NCBI GenBank assembly: GCA_003221825.1
Contig: QHUE01000087.1
Span: 1-34,308 of the forward strand
Direction of reading: 5' to 3'
DNA from: Gemmatimonadota bacterium
Lineage (GTDB): Bacteria > Gemmatimonadota > Gemmatimonadetes > Gemmatimonadales > GWC2-71-9
DNA: 34,308 bases
The notes under the pieces are model-generated. The model was not told the DNA's origin. It made no database searches and worked only from the letters and a program-made list of their open reading frames with translations. The position numbers and the translations under genes were made by a program. Every line of letters starts with the position of its first letter. Position 1 is the stretch's first letter. This document shows, one piece after another, positions 7,622-15,349 of the stretch.

Positions 7622-8548
7622 TTACGAGGCAAACACGAACAAGACGCCAAGGTCCGTGAGCGCCCACGCGGCAAGAGCGCGATACATGCCGCGCTGGTGT
7701 TGCCGCGGACTCCACGCTGCGTGACTCGCCAGCCAAGGCAACAACACCACCAACCACGCCGCGAGGGGCACCAGCAGCGCCCAGCTTTTTGCCGTCACGT
7801 GCAGGGTGCCGATGGCGCATGCGAAGATGCCGAACGCGACCAGCGTGGATATCGTTGCGACCACCAGACTGACCCGCATGCCCAAGATCAGCGCGAGCGT
7901 ACGGTCGCCACGCCGCCGGTCCTCATCGAACTGATACAGCTGGGTGAGTGGATAGAGCCCGGCGAACAGGGGACAGAACGCGAGCAACACCAATCCGTGA
8001 CCGAGGTCGAGCGCGCGGCCGGTAGCGGCCCATGCCGCGTACGGCGTGAGCGTGCCGAACCCCCACATGTTGATGACCCAATCCACACCGGCGACCGCTT
8101 TGAACCGAAACGGCGGCACCGAGTAGAGGATCGACAGCACGAAACAGATCACGTAGGCGATCCGAAAACCGAACGGGAGGAGGAAGGCCAGCGCCTGCCC
8201 GCCGAATAACAGTACGAGACTGAAATGGAGCAGATAGCGCGGCAGCGCGGGCGGGGCGTTGAGGTACCCGATGTCCCCTTCGTCCTTATCGAACACGCTG
8301 TTGATCGCGAGCGTGCCGCCGTTCAGGAACACGACCCAGATCACGAGCGCGAGCAGCGCCGCACGCAGGTGCTGGCCACTCGCCGCGCCGCGCAGTCCCA
8401 CCGCGAGCACATAGCCGAGCAGTGTGTGGCCCGCCATGATCGGCCACTCGGCGGGGCGCATGTGGAGGATGTACGAGTAGAGGTCGCCGGGGAGGAGCCG
8501 ATACCCCCAGCGTCGCCACGCGTTCAGCGTGCGCGCGTCGGTTACCAC
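7622..8548 (-). CDS. UbiA-family prenyltransferase
   Basis: UbiA enzymes transfer isoprenoid chains to aromatic or other acceptors in the membrane. The product is 308 residues with about eight hydrophobic segments and both Asp-rich motifs: NSVFDKDEGD in the first conserved loop and QFDEDRRRGDRT in the second. The GTG at 8548 overlaps the coaX stop (GTGGTAA) and gives VVTDARTLNAWRRWGY; longer readings upstream run inside coaX. The acceptor cannot be named from sequence. A lipid-quinone or heme-related role is possible, but no quinone genes are adjacent. A second, only distantly similar UbiA protein lies at 10890-11711. Confidence 0.83.
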   Translation of the reverse strand: MVTDARTLNAWRRWGYRLLPGDLYSYILHMRPAEWPIMAGHTLLGYVLAVGLRGAASGQHLRAALLALVIWVVFLNGGTLAINSVFDKDEGDIGYLNAPPALPRYLLHFSLVLLFGGQALAFLLPFGFRIAYVICFVLSILYSVPPFRFKAVAGVDWVINMWGFGTLTPYAAWAATGRALDLGHGLVLLAFCPLFAGLYPLTQLYQFDEDRRRGDRTLALILGMRVSLVVATISTLVAFGIFACAIGTLHVTAKSWALLVPLAAWLVVLLPWLASHAAWSPRQHQRGMYRALAAWALTDLGVLFVFAS

Positions 8549-9333
8549 TTGAGGCCGAGTGCCGCCGCCGCGATCCGCAGACCGACGAGGGTCAGGTCGG
8601 GGTGAACCGACTCGATCTCCTGACACAGCGGCGCGACGAGGCCGGCGAGCCCGCCGGTCGCCACGACCGTCGGGCGATTGCGGGATGGCCACTCCGCCAT
8701 GATGCGACGCACCAACCCGTCCACGGCGTCGGCCGTGCCCCACAGCACGCCGACGCGAATGCAATCCTCGGTGCGGCGGCCGATCGCGTGCGTCGGGGGG
8801 AGCAGCTCGGTGGCCGGGAGCTTCGCCGTCTTGCGTACCAGCTCGTCCGAGGCGGTGCGCACGCCGGGCATGATCACGCCGCCGATGAAATGCGGGCCGT
8901 CTTTTCCTTCGACGCTGATGCAGTCGAATGTCGTCGCGGTGCCGAAGTCCACGACAATCGTGTCTTTCTTGAACAGCGCCGCCGCTGCCAGGGTGTTGAC
9001 GATGCGATCGGCGCCGACGGTGAGCGGCTCGTCGACATCGAGCACCATGGGGAGCTTGGAACGCGCGTCCACGCGCAGCGGCTCGCGCGTCGTCGCGGCC
9101 TCGATCCCGTCGCACAGACTCTCCGTCACGGGGGGGGCAACGGAGGCGACGATCGCCGCGCGAATCTCTTGCGTCGAATGCCCCGCCTGCGTCAGGTGCG
9201 CCGTGAACGCTGCGGCCCACTCGTCCGGCGTGCGGTGCGGCGTCGAGTGCAGGCGCCAGTGCGCCTCGAGCCGGTCACCTGCGAACAGCCCGACCGTCGT
9301 CTCGGTGTTGCCGATGTCGAACGCGAGGAGCAT
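8542..9333 (-). CDS. coaX: Type III pantothenate kinase
   Basis: Phosphorylates pantothenate in the first committed step of coenzyme A synthesis (the type III, ASKHA-fold kinase). The 263-residue length is normal. Motifs: DIGNTET (6-12, phosphate 1 loop), VGADRIVN, VVDFGTATTFD (phosphate/substrate site), IGGVIMPGV and the C-terminal VVATGGLAGL. The start is the ATG at 9333, since upstream sequence in this frame is inside birA and low-complexity. It follows birA by seven bases and overlaps the ubiA-like gene. The birA-coaX pair is a common arrangement in bacteria. Confidence 0.93.
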   Translation of the reverse strand: MLLAFDIGNTETTVGLFAGDRLEAHWRLHSTPHRTPDEWAAAFTAHLTQAGHSTQEIRAAIVASVAPPVTESLCDGIEAATTREPLRVDARSKLPMVLDVDEPLTVGADRIVNTLAAAALFKKDTIVVDFGTATTFDCISVEGKDGPHFIGGVIMPGVRTASDELVRKTAKLPATELLPPTHAIGRRTEDCIRVGVLWGTADAVDGLVRRIMAEWPSRNRPTVVATGGLAGLVAPLCQEIESVHPDLTLVGLRIAAAALGLKW

Positions 9334-9340
9334 GGGGCGG

Positions 9341-10120
9341 CTAAGATAGCTCGACGTGGCCGCCCTGCACCATCGTCGTCCCCGCGCCGGTATCGACCAG
9401 CAGCGCGCCGTCGGGACGAATCCCCGCGGCGCGTCCGGCGAGCGGCGCACGGATCTGCCGGCCCCGCAGCCAGTCGCGTCGCGCGAACGCGGCGCACTCG
9501 AACTCGGTGAGCTGGCCGCCGTGGGCGGCGAGGCGGAGCAGTGCCGGCACGAGCAGGTCGAGCACATCGATGCGGCGCACCACCGGCCGCAGCTCGCGCA
9601 GCGCCACCGCGCGTTCCGTCAGCTCGACCGGGATGTCGTTCGCCACGTTGACGCCGATCCCGACGCCGAGCCACTGCAGCGTGTCGCCCTGCCACCGGCT
9701 CTCGCACAGAATCCCCGCCACTTTCCGATCGTCCACGAGCACGTCATTCGGCCATTTCAGTCCGGCCCGCGGTCCGGACAGCGACGTGGGGCGCACCCCG
9801 AGCGTCGCCTCGACGACATCGGCGAGGACCAAGCCGACGCGGAGCGACAGGACGCCGGCCGCGGGAAGGGGCGGCGGGGGCCGCAGCAACATGCCGAGCC
9901 ACACGCCGCCCGGCGGCGAGCGCCACGTGCGGCCGTCGCGCCCCCGCCCCGCCGTTTGCTCCTCGGCGAGGACCACCGTTCCGGACGGCGCCCCCTGCGC
10001 GCCCAGGTCGTGAATGGCATCGAGGCTGGAGGTGAGAGTGCGGAAGACGCCGCATTGCGGCACGCCCCAGCGGCGGGCCAGCGCCGCCGCGGGAATGTCG
10101 TCGATCGCTAGCCGTGCCAC
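9341..10120 (-). CDS. birA: Biotin--[acetyl-CoA-carboxylase] ligase (BirA, catalytic-only form)
   Basis: Activates biotin with ATP and attaches it to the carboxyl carrier protein. 259 residues with GRGRDGRTW (58-66, the biotin-binding glycine loop) and KWPNDVLVDDRKVAGIL (~122-138), then a C-terminal SH3-like domain (GRQIRAPLAGRAAGIRPDGALLVD). There is no N-terminal helix-turn-helix, so it should not repress transcription as E. coli BirA does. The GTG at 10120 overlaps the end of uppP (CTGTGGCACGGCTAG); this is preferred over the longer frame lying within uppP. Confidence 0.9.
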   Translation of the reverse strand: MARLAIDDIPAAALARRWGVPQCGVFRTLTSSLDAIHDLGAQGAPSGTVVLAEEQTAGRGRDGRTWRSPPGGVWLGMLLRPPPPLPAAGVLSLRVGLVLADVVEATLGVRPTSLSGPRAGLKWPNDVLVDDRKVAGILCESRWQGDTLQWLGVGIGVNVANDIPVELTERAVALRELRPVVRRIDVLDLLVPALLRLAAHGGQLTEFECAAFARRDWLRGRQIRAPLAGRAAGIRPDGALLVDTGAGTTMVQGGHVELS

Positions 10121-10893
10121 AGCGCGTAGGCGATGGTGAGCACGCCGATTGCCCAATTGTACGTCGCAAATTCATAGAAGCGGCCGCGCTTGAGTAGCGC
10201 GACGAGGAACCGGATGCTCCACAAACCGGCCGCGAAAGCGATCACAAAACTGACCGCGAGGGGAACGGCACCGACTGCGGCGATATTCACAGCCGCGTGC
10301 CTGCCTTCGAGGATCGCCGCCCCGCCGATCACCGGAATCGCGAGGAGAAAGCTGAACTCAGCCGCGGCCACGGGATCGAGTCCGGTCCACAATCCCACGC
10401 ACACCGTCGAGCCCGACCGGGAGATGCCGCGCACGACGGCCGCGACCGCTTGCGCGGCACCGATGCCAGCCGCTCCAGCCAGTCCAGGGTCGCGCTTGGT
10501 GCCCGCGCGGCCCCGCGTGGACCAGTTCAAGAAACCAGTCACGATGAACGCAACGCCGATGAACACGAGCGATGTCGCTGCCTCCTCGACCTTATGATGG
10601 AACAGGCCGCCAACGACGCCGGCGGGCACAGTCGCGATCGCGAGCAGGCCGACCATGCGCAGCTCGCCGGGCTGGCCGCGGATCGCACCTCCCAGCAACT
10701 CCACGAGCCGGCGGCCGTACACGACCAGTACCGCGGCGAGGGTTGCAACGTGAAGTGTGACCTCGACGAAGACGCCGGGGGTCCGCACACCGGTCACCAC
10801 CTCGAGCACGCGAAGGTGTCCGGAGCTCGAGACCGGAAGAAACTCGGTCAGTCCCTGCACCAATCCGAGCAAAATGCCTTGCCAGAGAGTCAT
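10108..10893 (-). CDS. uppP: Undecaprenyl-diphosphate phosphatase (UppP/BacA)
   Basis: Dephosphorylates undecaprenyl diphosphate to recycle the lipid carrier for cell-wall synthesis; excess gives bacitracin resistance. 261 residues, multi-spanning. Both signature motifs are present: GLTEFLPVSSSGH (14-26) with the catalytic Glu and Ser-rich loop, and GISRSGST (156-163) with the second catalytic loop. The ATG at 10893 forms ATGA with the upstream ubiA-like stop, which decides it over the longer frame. Full length for the family. Confidence 0.93.
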   Translation of the reverse strand: MTLWQGILLGLVQGLTEFLPVSSSGHLRVLEVVTGVRTPGVFVEVTLHVATLAAVLVVYGRRLVELLGGAIRGQPGELRMVGLLAIATVPAGVVGGLFHHKVEEAATSLVFIGVAFIVTGFLNWSTRGRAGTKRDPGLAGAAGIGAAQAVAAVVRGISRSGSTVCVGLWTGLDPVAAAEFSFLLAIPVIGGAAILEGRHAAVNIAAVGAVPLAVSFVIAFAAGLWSIRFLVALLKRGRFYEFATYNWAIGVLTIAYALWHG

Positions 10894-11711
10894 GCGACCT
10901 TTCCCGCGACCAGCGCGGCCAGTCCGATTACCATCGCGCCTTTGAGCAGCGCACTCACTCGCTCGACCTTGCCCAGCAGCAGCCACGTGGCAGAGAGGAG
11001 CACGGCCATTTGTGCCGCCAACGCGATCACAAAGTACGCGCCGCCGTACCCGGCGTTCCGCGGCAACAGGAGACTGGCGGGGACGAACAGCAGTCCGACG
11101 CCCGCCGCCACGACCAGGGCGGGCCGCCGGCCGACGGCGATCGGCAAGGTGCGGCGTCCGATGGCCCGGTCGCCCGGCTCATCCTCGACATCCTTCACCA
11201 CTTCGCGGACCAGATGCAGCCACGCCGCCAGCACCCACGGGACGACGCCAGCCGCGGGCAGGCCAACGGCGAGCGCGCCGTAGAATGGCGGCGACCCCGC
11301 CACGATCGCCACGGCCACGTTGCCGAGCAACGGCCGCGGCTTGAGCAGTGGCGAGTAGGTCAGCATGACGGCAAGGGCGGCAAGGGCGGCAAGCAATAGC
11401 CACCCGCTCGCCAACGCTGCCAGCACCAGTCCGAGCAACGAACCGTCGAATACGATGAGGTCTGCGACACCACGCGTGACTAGCCCTGCCGCCAGGGGCC
11501 TCGTTCCAGGGCGATTGACGCGATCCGCCGCGATGTCGCGGATGTCATTCCACGTGTTGCCGACGGCACCGAGCGCGAGCCCCGAGAGCGCGCCGAAGAC
11601 GAGCTCCTTCGGAAACGCGATGCGGCTCAGCGCAATCCAGCCGCCCGCCAGCACGCCCGCGGCGGCGATCAGCAGATTCGGTGCACGGATCAGCCGCAGC
11701 ACGGCCGCCAC
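10890..11711 (-). CDS. UbiA-family prenyltransferase (geranylgeranylglycerol-phosphate synthase-like)
   Basis: 273 residues with eight or nine membrane segments. First Asp motif NTWNDIRDIAADRVNRP followed by TRPLAAG; second motif REVVKDVEDEPGDRAIGRRTLPI. This motif spelling is the one seen in the archaeal-type digeranylgeranylglyceryl phosphate synthase/UbiA subgroup, also common in bacteria with unknown acceptors. Start GTG at 11711, which shares one base with the bshA stop (TAGTG). A GGCAAGGGC tandem stretch (11370-11393) encodes part of an Ala/Leu-rich helix. Its neighbour uppP acts on polyprenyl phosphates, so a polyprenyl-lipid role is plausible but unproven. Confidence 0.82.
   Translation of the reverse strand: MAAVLRLIRAPNLLIAAAGVLAGGWIALSRIAFPKELVFGALSGLALGAVGNTWNDIRDIAADRVNRPGTRPLAAGLVTRGVADLIVFDGSLLGLVLAALASGWLLLAALAALAVMLTYSPLLKPRPLLGNVAVAIVAGSPPFYGALAVGLPAAGVVPWVLAAWLHLVREVVKDVEDEPGDRAIGRRTLPIAVGRRPALVVAAGVGLLFVPASLLLPRNAGYGGAYFVIALAAQMAVLLSATWLLLGKVERVSALLKGAMVIGLAALVAGKVA
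11370..11393. repeat. GGCAAGGGC tandem (2.7 copies) inside the ubiA-like gene
   Basis: Two exact copies of the 9-mer GGCAAGGGC and a partial third. An 18-base word from it, AGGGCGGCAAGGGCGGCA, recurs on the same strand inside scpB (27006-27023), an unrelated gene; both encode Ala/Leu helix. Confidence 0.6.
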
Positions 11712-12672
11712 TAGCTAAGCACCTCCTGATACAGCGATTCGTAGCGCGGCACCACCTTGTCGGCGGAGAACTCGAGGGCGCGCTGGGCGGCGTGCTGCCG
11801 GAGTCGTGCGTGCTCGTCGGGGTGCTCGAGCACGCGCAGCGCGCGGTCGGCCATCGTCGCGACATCGCCCGGGGGGGCGAGGAAGCCGGTCTTGCCGTCC
11901 TCGACCACTTCGGGAATGCCGCCCGCGGCGCTCGCGATGACCGGCACCGCGCACGCCATTGCTTCGAGCGCGGCCAGTCCGAAGGACTCCGTCGCCGACG
12001 GCAGGAGAAACAGATCGGCGCCACGCAGCACGTCTCCCACGTTCTCGACTTTGCCCAGAAACCGGACATCCTTGCGCAGCCCGAGGCCATCGACCTGCTG
12101 CTCGGCGGCATCGCGATCCGGACCGTCCCCGACGAGCACGAGGGTAGCCGGAATCTTCTTGCGCACGCTCGCGAAGACCTGGATGACGTCGCCGACGCGT
12201 TTCACCGGCCGGAAGTTGGAGACGTGCACGAGCACGCGATGGCCTTTCGGCGCGAGCTTCTTGCGGTCCGTGTCGTCCGTGGGCGGGTGATAGTCGGTCG
12301 TCGAGATGAAGTTCGGGATGACGCGCAAATCGCACTGCCCGCACCCGAAGGCACGATACGTCTCGTCGCGCAGATAGGAGGAAACGGCCGTCACCGCGTC
12401 GGACTGCTCGATGGAGAACGTGGTGAGCGTATAGTAGGAGGGATCCTGACCGACCAGCGTGATGTCGGTGCCGTGCAGCGTCGTGACGATCTTCACTCGA
12501 GCTGCGTGACCTCATGGAACGTCACGCGCTCGGCAAAGCCGCGGAGGCGGAACGGGCTGGCGTACGAGATGAAATGAATGTCGTGGCCGCGGCGCGCGAG
12601 CTCGAGACCGAGCTCGGTCGCGACGGCGCCCGAGCCACCGTAGGTTGGATAGCAGGTGATGCCGATTCTCAT
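11711..12672 (-). CDS. bshA: Bacillithiol glycosyltransferase BshA, frame-disrupted near 12493
   Basis: BshA is a GT4 enzyme joining GlcNAc to L-malate, the first step of bacillithiol synthesis. The ATG at 12672 begins a classic N-terminus: MRIGITCYPTYGGSG, TELGLELARRGHDIHFIS, PFRL and TFHEV. It stops at 12493 after 59 residues. The rest continues in another frame from IVTTLHGTDITLVG, through HVSNFRPVKRV, LVGDGP and ESFGLAALEAMACAVPVIAS. Compared with BshA proteins I know, about 50 residues between TFHEV and IVTTLHGTD (the PPYDL and LLHVHYA-type region) are absent. The total of 962 nt is not a multiple of three. A GTG at 12496 overlaps the stop as GTGA, so two separate polypeptides are formally possible, but each would be half an enzyme. 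Confidence 0.88.
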
Positions 12673-12674
12673 AT

Positions 12675-12705
12675 CAGTATTCGGTCATCGGTTGTCAGTC
12701 ATCTG
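12675..12705. repeat. Degenerate tandem repeat at the miaA/bshA junction
   Basis: Words of the TCGGTNATC/GTCAGTCATC type are strung together on the plus strand. The repeat encodes the last residues of MiaA (MTDNR) and its stop, and ends just before the bshA start. TCGGTCATC (12681-12689) is an exact inverted match to GATGACCGA at 12783-12791. Confidence 0.55.
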
Positions 12706-13656
12706 TTTCCAACGTTCGACAATTTCACTGGCCAATGCTTCCGGTGAGCGCGAAGCGTCGAGAAGCCAAACCGGCTCGACCTGATGACCGACGACCGACG
12801 ACTGAGAACGCAGTTGATTCCGAAACCACGTGTCCTGTCGCTTCGCGTAGCGTCGCGTCGACACGAGAATCGCATCGCGCAGTGCGGCGTCCGGCAAATG
12901 GCCTTGCAGCATGCTCACGACCTCCCGATACCCGATCCCATCGAGCCCAGGCGCGTCCGGCGCGACGCCTGCGTCCAGCTGCCGCTGTACTTCGGCGACG
13001 AGTCCGCCCCCCAGCATTTGATCGACGCGAGCCGCCAGGCGGCGATGCAGCACCTCACGCGGGACGGTCAGCTGAATGTACCAGGGGCGCAGCGTTCCGC
13101 CCTCGCGCGCCTCGCGCTGCCACCACGAGAGCGCGTGTCCGGTCAACAACGCGACCTCGACCGCCCGGGCCGCGCGCTGGCGGCCGCCGCCAAGGAACTG
13201 CGGGTCGAGCCGGCCCGCCCAGCGCGCGAGCTCGCCACCCTCGAGCGACTCCGACCACTGCCGCAGGTGCTCGCGCCGCGCCGGATCGAACGGCGGCTCT
13301 CGAAACAACCCCTCGGCTAACACGCGGATGTAGAGGCCGGTGCCCCCCACCACAATCGGCTGGCGCTGCGCGGCGCGCGCTTCCGCGATCCACGCCGCGG
13401 CGTCGCGCGCAAAGCGGCCTGCGCTGTAACGCTCCCCGGGATCGACGAGATCCAGACCCCGATGTGGGACTCGGGCGAGGGTCTCGGGATCGGGCTTCGC
13501 CGTGCCGACATCCAGATTGCGATAGACCTGCCGGGCATCGGCAGAGATGACGGTGAGGGGTGTGAGCGCGGCGAGCGCGACGGCGACGGCGGTTTTGCCG
13601 ACGCCGGTGGGGCCGACAACGACAGGAGTCAGGAGTCGGGAGTCAGGACCGACCAA
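12685..13656 (-). CDS. miaA: tRNA dimethylallyltransferase MiaA
   Basis: Adds a dimethylallyl group to A37 of tRNAs reading UNN codons. Walker A GPTGVGKT (~15-22), SADARQVYRNLDVGTAKP, the substrate loop with RGLDLVDPGERYSAGRFARDA, VVGGTGLYIRVLAEGL, GLDGIGYREV, and the C-terminal RRYAKRQDTWFR. About 323 residues, normal length. The start is uncertain: I chose the TTG at 13656, which overlaps the mutL end by 14 bases; a CTG within the following repeat is possible. Two stretches look like inserted short repeats: the N-terminal PDSRLLTP (13623-13648) and the insert NQLRSQSSVVGHQ near the C-terminus (12781-12806). Confidence 0.92.
   Translation of the reverse strand: MVGPDSRLLTPVVVGPTGVGKTAVAVALAALTPLTVISADARQVYRNLDVGTAKPDPETLARVPHRGLDLVDPGERYSAGRFARDAAAWIAEARAAQRQPIVVGGTGLYIRVLAEGLFREPPFDPARREHLRQWSESLEGGELARWAGRLDPQFLGGGRQRAARAVEVALLTGHALSWWQREAREGGTLRPWYIQLTVPREVLHRRLAARVDQMLGGGLVAEVQRQLDAGVAPDAPGLDGIGYREVVSMLQGHLPDAALRDAILVSTRRYAKRQDTWFRNQLRSQSSVVGHQVEPVWLLDASRSPEALASEIVERWKQMTDNR
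12781..12806. repeat. GACCGAC-type tandem inside miaA
   Basis: ACCGACG repeats give CTGATGACCGACGACCGACG on the plus strand followed by ACTGAG. It encodes a Ser/Gln/Val linker (about RSQSSVVGHQ) that MiaA proteins do not normally share. It is inverted relative to the 12675-12705 copy. Confidence 0.5.
13623..13648. repeat. GGAGTCR tandem at the mutL/miaA junction
   Basis: Three near-identical heptamers (GGAGTCA, GGAGTCG, GGAGTCA) and a partial fourth. The stop codon of mutL and the first codons of miaA lie in or next to it. Confidence 0.6.
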
Positions 13657-15349
13657 ACCTGCGTTCCAGTTCCTCTTTGGGGAGCTGCACCATGGAAGGC
13701 CTTCCATGCACGTCGTGCGCCGGCAGCGACGCCGTGAGCAGCCGCACGATCAGCTCGCGCATCTCACCCGCGTCGAGCGTCTGGCCCGCCTTGATGGCCG
13801 CGCGGCAGGCGTAGGTGGCGGCGAACCGTTCCAGGCGATTCTGCCAACCCCCAAAGCGCCCCCCGGCGAGATCGGCGACCAGCTCCTGGAGGCAGCGCGC
13901 GGCTTCGAAGCGCGGATGCGGGTTCGGCGCCGTGTGCACCACAATGCTCCGGCCCGAGAACGGCTCGATCTCGTAGCCGATGCGGGTGAGCAACTCACGA
14001 TGCGCTTCGATCGCGTCGAGCTCCGCCGGTGCGAAGTCCAGCGTGAGCGGCAGCAACAGCCGCTGCGCAGGCGCGCCATCGCCCGAGAGCTGGCGGATCA
14101 CGTCCTCGTACAACACGCGCTCGTGGGCGGAGTGCTGGTCGACGATGGCGACGCCCTGGTCGGTTTGGAATAGGATGTACGTCTCAAATACTTGCAGCAG
14201 TGGCGGTGATAGGTGCCTGGTGTCAGGTGTCAGGGCACCGGCATGAAAGAGCTCGAGCGGGACTCCAGCGGGCGTCGTGCCAAACCCGGTTTGCCCCTGA
14301 AACCAGGCACCTGAAACCTGCCCTGGCACAGCGAAGCTTGCCGATGCCTCGAGCGGCGCCAACGCACCACGCACAGCCTCCTCAACCACCTTCTCGACAA
14401 AAAACTTGTCCCGGAACCGCGCCTCGAGTTTCGCCGGGTGCACGTTGACGTCCACGGCGTCCCCCGGCAGATCCAAGAACAAGAGCAGCGACGGCCGGTC
14501 GCCGGGGGCTATCGTCGAGCGATAGCCAGCCTCGGCAGCTCGGAGAATGAACGGGTCGCGAATCGGTCTGCCGCGCACGAACACATACCCCTTGCGGCCG
14601 GCGGGACGGGCTTGGGCCGGGCGCTGCACAAGCCCGGTCACCTCCAACGGTCCCGCGCGATGCGACACCGCGAGCAGCGTGTCGGCCAGCTCGCCGCCCC
14701 ACAGGGCGTGCGCGCGGTCGATGAGTCGCGCCGCCGGCGGACAATCGAGCAACACGCGACTGTCGCTCGTCAACGAAAACACGACATCCGGACGCGTTAG
14801 CGCGAGCACCGTGATCGCCTCCACGGCGGCACGCGTCTCGGTCGCCGTAGCGCGGAGGAATTTGCGGCGGGCCGGCGTGTTGTAGAACAACCCGCGCACC
14901 GTGATGGTGGTCCCGCGCTGGCGCACCGAGTCCTCGACCGCGTCCAGCTTCCCGCCGGTGACCCGCAGCCGCGTGCCGTCTTCCCCTTCGCCGCAGGTTT
15001 CCAGCTCGAAGCGCGAGACCGAAGCGATGGCGGGCAGCGCTTCACCGCGAAATCCGAAGGTCGCCACACCGATCAAGTCGGTCGCCGTGCGAATCTTGCT
15101 CGTCGCGTGCCGCTGGAGCGCGAGCTGCGCGTCGTCGCGATCCATCCCCGAACCATCGTCGCTCACGCGAATCAGCGTCTTCCCGCCGTCCTCCAGCTCG
15201 ACGCGGATCGCGCGGGCGCCGGCGTCGAGGGCGTTCTCGACCAGCTCCTTGACGACCGACGCCGGCCGTTCGACGACCTCACCGGCCGCGATCTGATCGG
15301 CGACATTGGCGGCCAGGACTTGGACCCGCGGACGCGCGAGCACACTCAC
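13643..15349 (-). CDS. mutL: DNA mismatch repair protein MutL
   Basis: GHKL ATPase that links MutS recognition to strand removal. 568 residues from a GTG at 15349, which overlaps the upstream TGA as GTGA. N-terminal motifs: QIAAGEVVERPASVVKELVENALDAGA (19-45), DDGSGMD, ATFGFRGEALPAI, then TRL and the NVHPAKLE strand. A linker of ~45 residues (about 340-385) contains two inverted short repeats. C-terminal domain: DQHSAHERVLYE (404-415), ACR (514-516) and DVHGRP (546-551). In endonuclease-type MutL these read DQHAx2Ex4E, ACR and C(P)HGRP, so the Ala and the Cys-Pro positions are changed here while the acidic residues remain. Length is otherwise normal. Confidence 0.93.
   Translation of the reverse strand: MSVLARPRVQVLAANVADQIAAGEVVERPASVVKELVENALDAGARAIRVELEDGGKTLIRVSDDGSGMDRDDAQLALQRHATSKIRTATDLIGVATFGFRGEALPAIASVSRFELETCGEGEDGTRLRVTGGKLDAVEDSVRQRGTTITVRGLFYNTPARRKFLRATATETRAAVEAITVLALTRPDVVFSLTSDSRVLLDCPPAARLIDRAHALWGGELADTLLAVSHRAGPLEVTGLVQRPAQARPAGRKGYVFVRGRPIRDPFILRAAEAGYRSTIAPGDRPSLLLFLDLPGDAVDVNVHPAKLEARFRDKFFVEKVVEEAVRGALAPLEASASFAVPGQVSGAWFQGQTGFGTTPAGVPLELFHAGALTPDTRHLSPPLLQVFETYILFQTDQGVAIVDQHSAHERVLYEDVIRQLSGDGAPAQRLLLPLTLDFAPAELDAIEAHRELLTRIGYEIEPFSGRSIVVHTAPNPHPRFEAARCLQELVADLAGGRFGGWQNRLERFAATYACRAAIKAGQTLDAGEMRELIVRLLTASLPAHDVHGRPSMVQLPKEELERRFGRS
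14207..14328. repeat. Inverted pair of degenerate short repeats in the MutL linker
   Basis: AGGTGCCTGGT (14211-14221) is exactly inverted at 14302-14312 (ACCAGGCACCT), about 80 bp apart. Each arm is extended by tandem GTGTCAG or CTGAAAC-like words. Both encode linker between the ATPase and dimerisation domains, the part of MutL least constrained in sequence. Confidence 0.6.

Noticed and set aside
12493..12496. bshA as two genuine genes coupled by GTGA
   Set aside because: Each part is an incomplete piece of one GT4 enzyme, and a conserved middle segment is missing.
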